From JAJDNH01 sp964552395 (GTDB lineage: Bacteria; Acidobacteriota; Thermoanaerobaculia; Thermoanaerobaculales; Sulfomarinibacteraceae), in NCBI GenBank assembly GCA_964552395.1, contig CAZKGM010000005.1:62001-126000 (forward strand): a stretch of 64,000 nt of DNA. Direction: 5' to 3'. Of this stretch, positions 23,376 to 30,561 are shown piece by piece. Positions within the stretch are counted from its first letter, which is position 1. Every line of letters begins with the position of its first letter. A program made the position numbers and the translations under genes. The notes under the pieces were generated by a model. The model did not search any database. It was not told where the DNA came from and worked only from the letters and a program-made list of their open reading frames with translations.

Positions 23376-23497
23376 CTCTCACGTGCTCCGAGAGGGGGAA
23401 GGCTGGCCATACGGCCATCTCGCTTTCCAAAGGTTCACCGTCGCCGAAGGCGACGAGTAATCTCGGCCTCTTGCGTACCGAGTACGGTTACAGTGAC

Positions 23498-23641
23498 GAA
23501 GAAGGCGGCTCGAGCAGGCTCCGGCGGTCGCCGCGGAGTTGGCCATCCGTACTCGTTGGCTTTCGACCGCCGGAGCTGTGAGACGGCTGGGTGCTGCGGC
23601 ACCCAGACGGCCGCCGGAGCGCCAAAGATAGGGCCCCCCAT
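23498..23641. repeat. Three-arm structured repeat, copy B
   Basis: Begins GAAGAAGGCGGCTCGAGC like copy A. Arm 1 (23518-23530) pairs with arm 2 (23564-23576) over 13 bp. A perfect 8-bp hairpin with TGCG loop occupies 23587-23606, at the place of the smaller hairpin in copy A. Arm 3 (23608-23620) can compete with arm 2 for arm 1. A further AAGAT/ATCTT-based stem follows at about 23623-23643. Confidence 0.75.
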
Positions 23642-23678
23642 CTTCAGGGAGAATGTCGGCGCGATGGCTGGCGTATTG

Positions 23679-23713
23679 CCGGTCGCAGGAGGTTGCCAGT
23701 GAGTGATCCGGGT
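23679..23713. repeat. 35-nt gene-end motif, copy 2
   Basis: CCGGTCGCAGGAGGTTGCC followed by AGTGAGTGATCCGGG. It ends on the last base of the stop codon of the enoyl-CoA hydratase-family gene, so it forms that gene's 3' flank. Confidence 0.6.
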
Positions 23714-24528
23714 TAGCCCTGATCGTTCGTTCCCTGGCCTGCTTCCAGCCAGTCGGGGGTCCTCTTGTGGTCGAGGAACGCACGGACCCCGAGACGACAC
23801 TCGGGGTGGCTGCGCTGGGCAGCGTTGGCCTCGGCGGCCCGGTCCAGCGCCTCCCGCCAACCGAGCCCCACCGTGTCGTTGAGAAACCTCTTGGTGGCGG
23901 CGATCGCCGCAGGTGACGCCTTGCGGCAGATCGCCAGCGCCAGCCTTCGAGCCTGCTCGAGCGCGGTGTCACCCTCCACCACCTCGTCGACAAGACCGAG
24001 AGCGGCAGCACGGTCGGCATCGATCATCTCCGGATCGAGAAGCAGGCGGCGGGCGGCACGGCCTGAAACCCGGCGGGTGAGAAACGTTGAGACAAGAGCC
24101 GGGATGAAGCCGATCTTGACCTCTGTGTAGGCGAACCGGGCAGTGCGGTCGGCCACCACGAGGTCGCAGGCGGTCGCCAGCCCGCAACCGCCGGCCACAG
24201 CGGCGCCGTGGACCGCCGCAACCGTCAGCTTCGGGTGGTCGAGGACGGCGGCGAACAGCCGCTCCAGGCGGCGTGAGTCCTCGAGGTTGGCAGCCTCGTC
24301 GGCGCCGGCGGCGATCCCTTCGAGAGCCGCCAGATCCGCGCCGGCCGAGAAGTGGCGCCCGGCGCCGGTGAGGACCAAGGCCCGCACCGCGCGGTCGTCG
24401 GCCGCGCGGCCGAGGGCTTCGACGAGGGCGTCGGCCAGCGTCGCCGAGAGAGGGTTGGCGCGATCGGGATCGTTGAGGGTGAGGGTCACGATCGGGCCGT
24501 GGCACTGCTCGAGAATCGGTGCGTCCAT
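23713..24528 (-). CDS. Enoyl-CoA hydratase/isomerase family protein
   Basis: A 271-residue crotonase-fold protein. The oxyanion-hole strand GAGRHFSAGADLAAL (about residues 55-69) and the second oxyanion/active-site region VHGAAVAGGCGLATACDLVVAD (about 105-126, with the conserved GG) are intact. KIGFIPALVSTFLTRRVSGRAA and LGLVDEVV follow as expected. The two catalytic glutamates of true enoyl-CoA hydratase are not both evident: the first position has a Gly-Cys-Gly and the second an Ile-Pro context, so another crotonase reaction such as methylglutaconyl-CoA hydratase or an isomerase is possible. It stands alone, with repeat-rich noncoding DNA on both sides, so no operon indicates its pathway. 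Confidence 0.85.
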   Translation of the reverse strand: MDAPILEQCHGPIVTLTLNDPDRANPLSATLADALVEALGRAADDRAVRALVLTGAGRHFSAGADLAALEGIAAGADEAANLEDSRRLERLFAAVLDHPKLTVAAVHGAAVAGGCGLATACDLVVADRTARFAYTEVKIGFIPALVSTFLTRRVSGRAARRLLLDPEMIDADRAAALGLVDEVVEGDTALEQARRLALAICRKASPAAIAATKRFLNDTVGLGWREALDRAAEANAAQRSHPECRLGVRAFLDHKRTPDWLEAGQGTNDQG

Positions 24529-24608
24529 GAGGATATCTTACGCGATCGCTCCCGCGGGGCGGCCGGTGAGGGGTGAAAGGTAGGGAGGATCGATACCCGA
24601 TTCGCCCG

Positions 24609-24648
24609 GTGACTAAGTGATTAAGTTATTAAGTAATTAGGTGATTAG
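24609..24648. repeat. Octamer tandem repeat, consensus GTGATTAA
   Basis: Five 8-bp units in a row: GTGACTAA, GTGATTAA, GTTATTAA, GTAATTAG, GTGATTAG. It is conspicuously AT-rich in an otherwise GC-rich sequence. No coding function is apparent. It may be a slippage-prone spacer or part of a dispersed intergenic repeat. Confidence 0.85.
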
Positions 24649-24715
24649 GTTCCCCCAACCCACCCGGAGAGCGACAGACCATCGCGCTCCAGACCATGTG
24701 ACGTTCAGCGGAACG

Positions 24716-24787
24716 TGCCATCTATGACATTCTCGCTGTACGACCTTCACAAGCTCAGCGCGCTCGGGCGAAATGTCATAGGTGGCA
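24716..24787. repeat. Inverted repeat TGCCAYCTATGACATT, 40-nt loop
   Basis: The arm TGCCATCTATGACATT (24716-24731) is complementary to AATGTCATAGGTGGCA (24772-24787) at 15 of 16 positions. The 72-nt unit could be a very small palindromic element or an RNA hairpin. No flanking target duplication was recognised. Confidence 0.7.
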
Positions 24788-25086
24788 ATTCACGGGAAGG
24801 ACGGTCGCCCGTGTGGCAACAGCCGCGATGGAGGCGCCTCGTTGCCTGACCGGAGCGGGCCGTGAGGGCGATGTACCGTTGGAGACCCTTGCCCGCTCCG
24901 AGGCAGGTGACGACGGGCGTCTGCAGAGCAGACGTCCGGGCGCCGGAGTCACAGAGAATGCGGCGTTCCCACGGCCTTTGGCGATCAGAGAACGGCCCCA
25001 CGATTGGGCGAGACGTGCGGTCGCTTTGGACCGCGCGGCCGCCGGGGCTGGGGCAAACCTCTCCCCAAGGCCTTCGCCACCCGGCG

Positions 25087-26439
25087 CTACTTCTGATCCC
25101 GTCCGCTGTCGCTGTTGCTGGCCAGCACGACCTCGAGACGTTGGCCCTGGCTGGTGCGTGTCCAGCTGGCGGTCGCAACGCCGCGGAGCGGTCCGGCGAG
25201 GTGCGCGAGGAGGCGCAGGCGCGAGCGCGGCACCAGACCCAGGTCGGCCAGCAGGGTCGCCTGCCCGATCGCGGCAAGGGTTGTGGCGGCGCGGGGGCCG
25301 TCGGGGATGACAACCGCGGTCGCCGGAAGGGTGGTGGCCGGCCGCCGGCTCATCCAGTGCTCGAGCTGTTCATGACCGGTGGCGAGAACAACGGCGTCGT
25401 CGGTGGTGGCCACCCACCAGGAGGCCAACGGGGAGCGCCACCGCTCCACCGGGGTTCCGACGCCGATCTCACGGTGAGCGATGCTGCAGCCGAGAGGGCA
25501 GAGCACGCCGCGCAGGCGCGAAACGAGACGTGCGCGACGCGCCGGCTCCCGTTCTTCAACGCGCAGAGCGAGCTGGATGACGAGGCGTGGGCGCGGCAGC
25601 GGTTGGGCGGGGGCGATCTCGTCGACCCATACCAGCGACGGCCGTGACAGCAACGCCTCGACCTCTCGCCCGAGGCCGGCGAGGAAGCCGCTCGTCGGCA
25701 ACCGGACCCCGGCCTCGGTCAGGGCCCAAGCCGTGTCGGGCACCGAGATGAGCGCAGCGCCATCGGATGGGAGCCGCGCGCTCTCCGGTGGTGTTCCGGT
25801 AGTGAGGGTCAGGCGGTCGCCGGACCAGAGGCCGCTCCAGGTCTTGCCGTGCACGCGGGCCCAGCATGAGAGCCGCCCGTGAGACGCGGCTCGAGTCGCC
25901 TCCGGTGGCCTCCAGCCCCATCCGTCGAGCCAGGCTGGCGACGAGGCCACCCGTAGGACGCCGTTGTGTATGCGTGAGCGCTGCCGTAAGCCCTCCGGCA
26001 ACCATGACGGCAGATCAAGGGCGCCGCCACCGCGGACGGTGCCCTGGACGACCCAACCGTCGGCCCACCACGCCGTGACCAGACCGCGCGGCAGTTGGTC
26101 CAGGAGGGCGACCGCTGCAGCGGCAGGGCCGAGAGCGCCGGTGCGGGCGGCGATGGGACCCCGGATCTCGCGCCACCATGCTGGATCGAGCAGTAGGCGT
26201 CGGGCCGGGTGCCTTGCAAGGACGCGAGCCCAGGCGCCGGGCCGGGCGACGACGACCAGACCGAGGGGCTCGGCGGGCAGGTCGAGAGCCGGGTTGTCGA
26301 GGAGAAGGCGAGCGGCCGGTACCGTCGGCCTCTCCGGCCGTAGCCACCACCACGCGCCGGCGGCGAGCAGAGCGGCGCAGACACCGACCGCTGCGAGGAG
26401 GCGGAGCCGGCGGCGTGGTGTAACATGACGCGCACTCAT
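25087..26439 (-). CDS. Unknown membrane-anchored protein (450 aa)
   Basis: I do not recognise this family. The 450 residues start with a basic segment and one hydrophobic anchor (about residues 10-30, LRLLAAVGVCAALLAAGAWWW). The rest is a large, probably periplasmic domain rich in Ala, Leu, Arg and Trp, with no cysteine cluster and no recognisable catalytic motif. The pattern of a single anchor, then repeated hydrophobic strands and a DGAALISVPDTAWAL-type segment, recalls DUF3352-like proteins, but this is only an impression. A GAGG ribosome site precedes the ATG at 26439. That ATG shares the tetranucleotide CATG with the start of the divergent glycosyltransferase, so the two genes overlap head to head. 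It may belong with the polysaccharide locus. Confidence 0.7.
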   Translation of the reverse strand: MSARHVTPRRRLRLLAAVGVCAALLAAGAWWWLRPERPTVPAARLLLDNPALDLPAEPLGLVVVARPGAWARVLARHPARRLLLDPAWWREIRGPIAARTGALGPAAAAVALLDQLPRGLVTAWWADGWVVQGTVRGGGALDLPSWLPEGLRQRSRIHNGVLRVASSPAWLDGWGWRPPEATRAASHGRLSCWARVHGKTWSGLWSGDRLTLTTGTPPESARLPSDGAALISVPDTAWALTEAGVRLPTSGFLAGLGREVEALLSRPSLVWVDEIAPAQPLPRPRLVIQLALRVEEREPARRARLVSRLRGVLCPLGCSIAHREIGVGTPVERWRSPLASWWVATTDDAVVLATGHEQLEHWMSRRPATTLPATAVVIPDGPRAATTLAAIGQATLLADLGLVPRSRLRLLAHLAGPLRGVATASWTRTSQGQRLEVVLASNSDSGRDQK

Positions 26440-27748
26440 GGAGGCCTCATTGTACGGGACGCTCCGGTTTTTCCTGCACCTGGCGCGAGACCTCGCTGGG
26501 ACCCTTGCCGCCAGGTGGCGCCGCTTCTACCGGTGCGTCGTGCTCGGCGAACAGGAGGCGGCCGTCGGCGTCGACATCTTCCCGTTCTGCGAGCGAATGA
26601 CGGGCGTTGGCTGGTACGAGTGGAACGTGCTTGCCGCCCTCGACGGGCGCCAGGACGGGCTCTTTTTCAACCTCTACGGACCCACCTTCCTGGCGCCGGA
26701 GGAGCAGCCGCCGGGACCAATGCCGGGCAGCGAGCGCATGCGCCTGCGTCTGCACCAGATTCCGAGTGGGTTCCTGCTGCCGCAGCGGCTTTCACTCGCC
26801 TTCTTGCGCGGCGTAGTGGAACCGCTGCTGCGCGTGCTCGACGGCAATGCGGTGCTGTTCGCGCCCAACTTCTTCGCACACCGGACGCAGCTGCCGTACG
26901 GGCGCTCGGCCGTTGCCACGGTCCACGACCTCGCTTTCGCCGTGATGCCGGAGACTGTCTCTCCGGCAACCCTCGCCGAGCTCGACCGTCATCTTCCGGT
27001 GGCCCTGTTCAGGAGCGAGCTGCTGATCGCGGTGTCCGACGCGACGGCCGCGGACATGGTCGAGCACCTCGCAGTCAACCGGCGCCGCATCCACACCATC
27101 CACGAGGGGGTCGATCCGAGCTTCGTGGCTGCGGGAGTGGACGGGGCGGAGGAGGACGATCCGCCCTTCGAGCTTCCCGCCCGCTACCTGCTGTTCGTGT
27201 CCACGATCGAGCCGCGCAAGAACGTGCTGACGGTGCTGAGGTCGTTCCGTCTCGCGGTCGGTTGGGGCTACCCGGGGGAGCTTCTCCTCGTCGGCCGTTG
27301 GGGGTGGCGGACCGAGGCCATCCGTGCCGAGCTCGAGAGCTCGCCGGTGCGAGCGCGCATCCGCCACCTCGACTACGTTGACCGCGCCCATCTGCCGGCC
27401 CTCTACCGCCGTGCCGACGCGCTCCTGTTCCCATCCTGGCTGGAAGGGTTCGGGCTGCCCATTCTGGAAGCGATGGCCTGCGGGACACCGGTCATCACCT
27501 CCGGACGCTCGGCGATGCCCGAGGTGGCGGGTCCCGCCGCCATCTACGTCGATCCCGACAGCGCGCATGGGATTGCGTCGGCGGTGTCGTCGCTGTTCGC
27601 GGATCGGGAGCATCGGCAACGGCTGGCGCGCCTGGGCCGCGAGCGCGCGGCCCGTTTCTCGTGGAATCAGGCCGCCGCGGCCACCGCGCAGGTGCTCCGC
27701 CAGGCCGCCGGTCTCGACATGGACGGCGCCGATGAATATCGCGTGTGA
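26438..27748 (+). CDS. GT4-type glycosyltransferase
   Basis: A 436-residue GT-B glycosyltransferase of family GT4. After about 45 residues that look like a membrane-associating N-terminal helix, the catalytic part begins with VGVDIFPFCERMTGVGWYEWN, the acceptor-side glycine-rich start. The donor-binding half contains FVSTIEPRKNVLTVLRSF and the signature ALLFPSWLEGFGLPILEAMACGTPVI, whose E-x7-E retaining motif (EGFGLPILE) is intact. It is the first gene of the plus-strand polysaccharide operon; its last 17 nt overlap the next glycosyltransferase. The ATG at 26438 lacks a clear ribosome site and overlaps the start of the divergent gene, so a downstream start is possible. The sugar is unknown. 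Confidence 0.9.
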   Translation: MEASLYGTLRFFLHLARDLAGTLAARWRRFYRCVVLGEQEAAVGVDIFPFCERMTGVGWYEWNVLAALDGRQDGLFFNLYGPTFLAPEEQPPGPMPGSERMRLRLHQIPSGFLLPQRLSLAFLRGVVEPLLRVLDGNAVLFAPNFFAHRTQLPYGRSAVATVHDLAFAVMPETVSPATLAELDRHLPVALFRSELLIAVSDATAADMVEHLAVNRRRIHTIHEGVDPSFVAAGVDGAEEDDPPFELPARYLLFVSTIEPRKNVLTVLRSFRLAVGWGYPGELLLVGRWGWRTEAIRAELESSPVRARIRHLDYVDRAHLPALYRRADALLFPSWLEGFGLPILEAMACGTPVITSGRSAMPEVAGPAAIYVDPDSAHGIASAVSSLFADREHRQRLARLGRERAARFSWNQAAAATAQVLRQAAGLDMDGADEYRV

Positions 27749-28853
27749 CGCGCGCGCATTGGTCGGTCCGCGGACCGGTGTCGGCACCTGGACAGCGGCT
27801 GTGATGGGAGGGCTGGCGGGGAATGCAGGATGGCGGATCATCCTCGCAGCCTCGCGCCCGATCGACCTGCCGCCGGAGCTGGCGCTGCCCAGCGTCAGCA
27901 CACTGCCGCCGCCGCGCCTGCCGGTGCCGGGAACGCTGTGGCTGAACAGCGTGCTACCGGGTCGACTTGCCGCTGCGGGCGCCGATCTCTTCGTGGCTGC
28001 CCTCGCCGTCGTCCCCCGTCGCTGTCCGGTGCCGGCGGTTGCCGTGGTCCACGACCTCACGCCCCGCACCCTTCCTGTGCGCCACACTCTCGCCAACCGT
28101 TTCTGCTTCAACGCCTACCTCGAGGAGTCGCTGGAGCGAGCGGCAGCCGTGGTCGCAGTCTCCGCCGCCACTGCCGCGGAGCTGGAGGCGACCTTCGGTT
28201 GGCTGCGTGGAAGGGTGCGGGTGATTCCGAACGGCGTTGACGAAGGCTTCGGGCCGCCGCCGGCCGGCGATGACGGGTATGAGCTGCGGCAGCGTTTCAG
28301 CGGCGGCCGTCCGTACATCCTCCACCTCGGGACACTCGAGCCACGCAAGGGAATCGCGAGCCTGGTGTCGGCGTGGGAGCTGCTCCGGGAGCGTGGTGTG
28401 GAGCCTCCCGATCTGGTGCTCGCGGGTGGCACGGGGTGGGGGCGGGCGGGGGTCGAGGAGCTGGTCGCGGCCGCGGCCGGGCGGCAACAGATCCACCTGC
28501 CCGGCTACGTGAGTCGACAGGACGCGCGCGACCTCCTGCGCCACGCGGAGGTGTTCGTTCTGGCCTCGGAGGGCGAGGGGTACGGGCTGCCGCTGGCGGA
28601 GGCGATCTGCTGCGGCACGCCCGCGGTGACGACCGACGTTCCGGCTCTGGTCGAGGTCGCCGGCGGCGCCGCGCTGCACGTCCCGGTCGGCGATACGAAA
28701 GCGCTGGCCGCGGCGATGTCGGGGGCCCTCGAGCCGGCCGTCGCCGACACGCTGAGAGCACGGGCCCTCGAACGCAGTCCGCAGCTGCGCTGGGGACGCT
28801 CGATCGTCGCCTGGCGCCGCCTGATTGAGAGCGTAGGGGCGCGTGCCGGGTAG
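27732..28853 (+). CDS. GT4-type glycosyltransferase
   Basis: A 373-residue GT4 protein with the N-terminal MNIACDARALVGPRTGVGTW, typical of the acceptor-binding domain. The donor domain has LHLGTLEPRKGIASLVSAW and EVFVLASEGEGYGLPLAEAI with CCGTPAVTTDVPALVEVAGG, preserving the E-x7-E motif. The ATG at 27732 is inside the preceding glycosyltransferase gene in another frame (17-nt overlap), and the start matches the family exactly. A longer ORF in this frame extends upstream but is the shadow of the first gene. It is probably a second sugar-adding step of the same polysaccharide; donor and acceptor are unknown. Confidence 0.92.
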   Translation: MNIACDARALVGPRTGVGTWTAAVMGGLAGNAGWRIILAASRPIDLPPELALPSVSTLPPPRLPVPGTLWLNSVLPGRLAAAGADLFVAALAVVPRRCPVPAVAVVHDLTPRTLPVRHTLANRFCFNAYLEESLERAAAVVAVSAATAAELEATFGWLRGRVRVIPNGVDEGFGPPPAGDDGYELRQRFSGGRPYILHLGTLEPRKGIASLVSAWELLRERGVEPPDLVLAGGTGWGRAGVEELVAAAAGRQQIHLPGYVSRQDARDLLRHAEVFVLASEGEGYGLPLAEAICCGTPAVTTDVPALVEVAGGAALHVPVGDTKALAAAMSGALEPAVADTLRARALERSPQLRWGRSIVAWRRLIESVGARAG

Positions 28854-29124
28854 GTGCACGATCGGCCAGCAGAGGAGAGTCCGAGCGCATCATCCCGACC
28901 GTGCCTACCCCTTCAAGTCAGGTTGTCTCTGCGCAGGAGCTTGATACCGGCGGGACGATGATTGAACCGCTACGACGCAAAGAACGCAAAGGCAAGAAAA
29001 GGGACGTTTTCTTAGCGAACTTGGCGTACTTCGCGGCTTCGCGGTTCAAAATCAAGCTGCAACAGCGCTCGAGACCGTGCCTGACAGAAGCGAGCCTGAG
29101 CGAAGGGAATGGACAGGATCCGGG
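28854..29124. other. Convergent intergenic region carrying a GCAAAG-type palindrome
   Basis: 271 nt between two convergent genes. Almost a third of it is the inverted-repeat element at 28962-29051. No terminator with a U-run is evident for either gene. Confidence 0.55.
28962..29051. repeat. MITE-like inverted-repeat element with GCAAAG units
   Basis: Both ends read TTGAACCGC inward. The left arm continues with GACGCAAAGAACGCAAAGG, and the right arm, read on the minus strand, with CGCGAAGTACGCCAAG, so about 30-nt arms are imperfectly complementary around a short AT-rich centre. A half unit, AACGCAAAGGCGCAAAG, occurs again at about 40248-40263. Confidence 0.7.
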
Positions 29125-30561
29125 CTACGCCCGTTTTCTCGTCTTTCCCTTGCTCTCGGCGCCCGGCTGCCTGGTGCCGAGCACCTCACGCGCGGTGAGC
29201 CACAGGATCCGGAGGTCGAGGGCGAGGCTCCAGTTCTCGATGTAGTAGAGGTCGTGCGCCATACGCTGGCGAATCGAGGTGTCGCCGCGCAGGCCGTTGA
29301 CCTGCGCCCAGCCGGTGAGCCCGGCGCGTACCCGGTGGCGGGCCATGTACTCCGGGTAGCGTGCGCGGAAGCGTTCGACAAACTGCGGGCGCTCCGGGCG
29401 GGGGCCCACCAGCGACATGTCGCCGCGAAGGACGTTGAGCAGCTGGGGCAGCTCGTCGAGGTTAGCGCGGCGCAGGAAGGCGCCGACACGGGTGACGCGA
29501 GGGTCACGGTTGCGCGTCCACTGCGGGCGGCCGTCGCTCTCGGCGTCGACGCACATGGAGCGGAATTTGTAGAGGCGGAACGAGCGTCCGTCGAGCCCGG
29601 TCCGCACCTGCGAGTAAAGAACCGGGCCGCCGTCCTCGCGGCGGATCAGCCACGCGATGATGGGAAACAGCCAGCAGGTCGCCAGCAGCATCACGGCCGC
29701 GCCCAGGAGATCGACCGTACGCTTGACGATCTGGTTCCACCCCTCGAGCGGCATCTGGGTGAGATTGATCATGGGGAGGCCGTCGAGATCCTCGATCCCG
29801 GCGCGCAGCACGTAGTACTGCATGAGGTCGGGAACGACCTTGATCTCCACCAGCAGCTGACCGCAACGACGGATCAGCTGCGCGGTCCGGTGGTGTGCGG
29901 CGAGCGGCAGTGCTAGCACGACCTGGTCGATGCCGCTCGCGCCGACGACCGCCTCGAGGTCGTGCGAGGAGCCGAGCACGGGTATGCCCATGATGCTGCG
30001 CTGCTGCTTGCCGGGGTCGTCATCGAGGAAACCGACGACTCGGAAGCCGTACTCGCGGTGCTGCTCGAGACGCTCCACGACCTGGCGGCCGAGCTCACCG
30101 GCGCCGACGACGAGGACGTGCTGGAGGTTCCCTCCGGAGCGGCGGATCCGCTTCAGCACGGCGGCGATCAGCCAGCGCGTCCCGATCACCGCGATCATGT
30201 CGACGACCGCGAAGATGCCAAGGACGAGCCGCGAGTAGGAGAACTCGCGGTAGAAGGTGAGGCCGGCAGTGAGAAGCGCAGTGGCGAGGGCAACGGCGAC
30301 GAGAACGCGCACCGCCTCGTCGAAGCGCGAGCGGGCGCGGGGGCGCTGGTAGAGCCCTTGAAAGTAGAACACCAACGGCCACAGCACCGTGGTCACCGGG
30401 ATCAGGCCGAGGTAGGGGGCCAGCGGCGGCACGCCTTTCGTTACCGGCAGCATCTCGATATCGAAGCGCAGCCAGTACGCCAGTAGCAGGGCCGTGGCAG
30501 TGGCCAGGACATCCCCGACCAGCTGCAGTACGACCTGGATCTGCCGGCGGCGTGAGATCAT
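29125..30561 (-). CDS. Polyprenyl-phosphate sugar-1-phosphate transferase (WcaJ/WbaP type)
   Basis: This 478-residue enzyme starts polysaccharide synthesis by transferring a sugar-1-phosphate, often glucose or galactose, from a UDP-sugar to undecaprenyl phosphate. The first 130 residues hold four membrane helices. The middle is a CoA_binding_3-type Rossmann module (LVVGAGELGRQVVERL). The C-terminal catalytic domain has a membrane-dipping helix after KRTVDLLGAAVMLLA, then LYKFRSMCVDAESDG and DELPQLLNVLRGDMSLVGPRPE, which is the family hallmark. The carboxy end carries YYIENWSLALDLRIL. Its ATG at 30561 overlaps the stop of the upstream glycosyltransferase by four nt. It is convergent with the GT4 genes at 26-29 kb and probably primes the same glycan. 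Confidence 0.94.
   Translation of the reverse strand: MISRRRQIQVVLQLVGDVLATATALLLAYWLRFDIEMLPVTKGVPPLAPYLGLIPVTTVLWPLVFYFQGLYQRPRARSRFDEAVRVLVAVALATALLTAGLTFYREFSYSRLVLGIFAVVDMIAVIGTRWLIAAVLKRIRRSGGNLQHVLVVGAGELGRQVVERLEQHREYGFRVVGFLDDDPGKQQRSIMGIPVLGSSHDLEAVVGASGIDQVVLALPLAAHHRTAQLIRRCGQLLVEIKVVPDLMQYYVLRAGIEDLDGLPMINLTQMPLEGWNQIVKRTVDLLGAAVMLLATCWLFPIIAWLIRREDGGPVLYSQVRTGLDGRSFRLYKFRSMCVDAESDGRPQWTRNRDPRVTRVGAFLRRANLDELPQLLNVLRGDMSLVGPRPERPQFVERFRARYPEYMARHRVRAGLTGWAQVNGLRGDTSIRQRMAHDLYYIENWSLALDLRILWLTAREVLGTRQPGAESKGKTRKRA

Larger units (their letters stand above)
22666..23712. other. One-kilobase noncoding island of stacked palindromic repeats
   Basis: No credible gene lies in these 1047 nt. 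The long frames that cross it overlap each other on both strands, use repetitive sequence and have no domain. In order it holds the 35-nt motif at 22666-22702, the 107-nt palindrome (22707-22813), a GC-rich 455-nt segment with further hairpins (for example GCGGGCG/CGCCCGC near 23020), a second 107-nt palindrome (23269-23375), a copy of the three-arm element (23498-23641), and a second 35-nt motif that runs into the end of the next gene. Confidence 0.75.
24529..25086. other. Repeat- and hairpin-rich intergenic region, no gene seen
   Basis: 558 nt between two minus-strand genes. It contains an AT-rich octamer tandem (24609-24648), a 16-bp inverted repeat (24716-24731/24772-24787), the second copy of the CACGGG hairpin (24791-24819), a long stem with arms at 24843-24860 and 24891-24905, and a perfect CGTCTGC/GCAGACG hairpin at 24918-24934. 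The short frames crossing it are not supported. Confidence 0.65.

Noticed and set aside
22834..23702. Several overlapping frames of 140-280 codons on both strands
   Set aside because: They overlap each other and are made of the palindromic repeats. No domain, ribosome site or consistent codon usage supports any of them.
24609..24648. CRISPR array
   Set aside because: The units are 8 bp, contiguous and without spacers; no cas genes are present.
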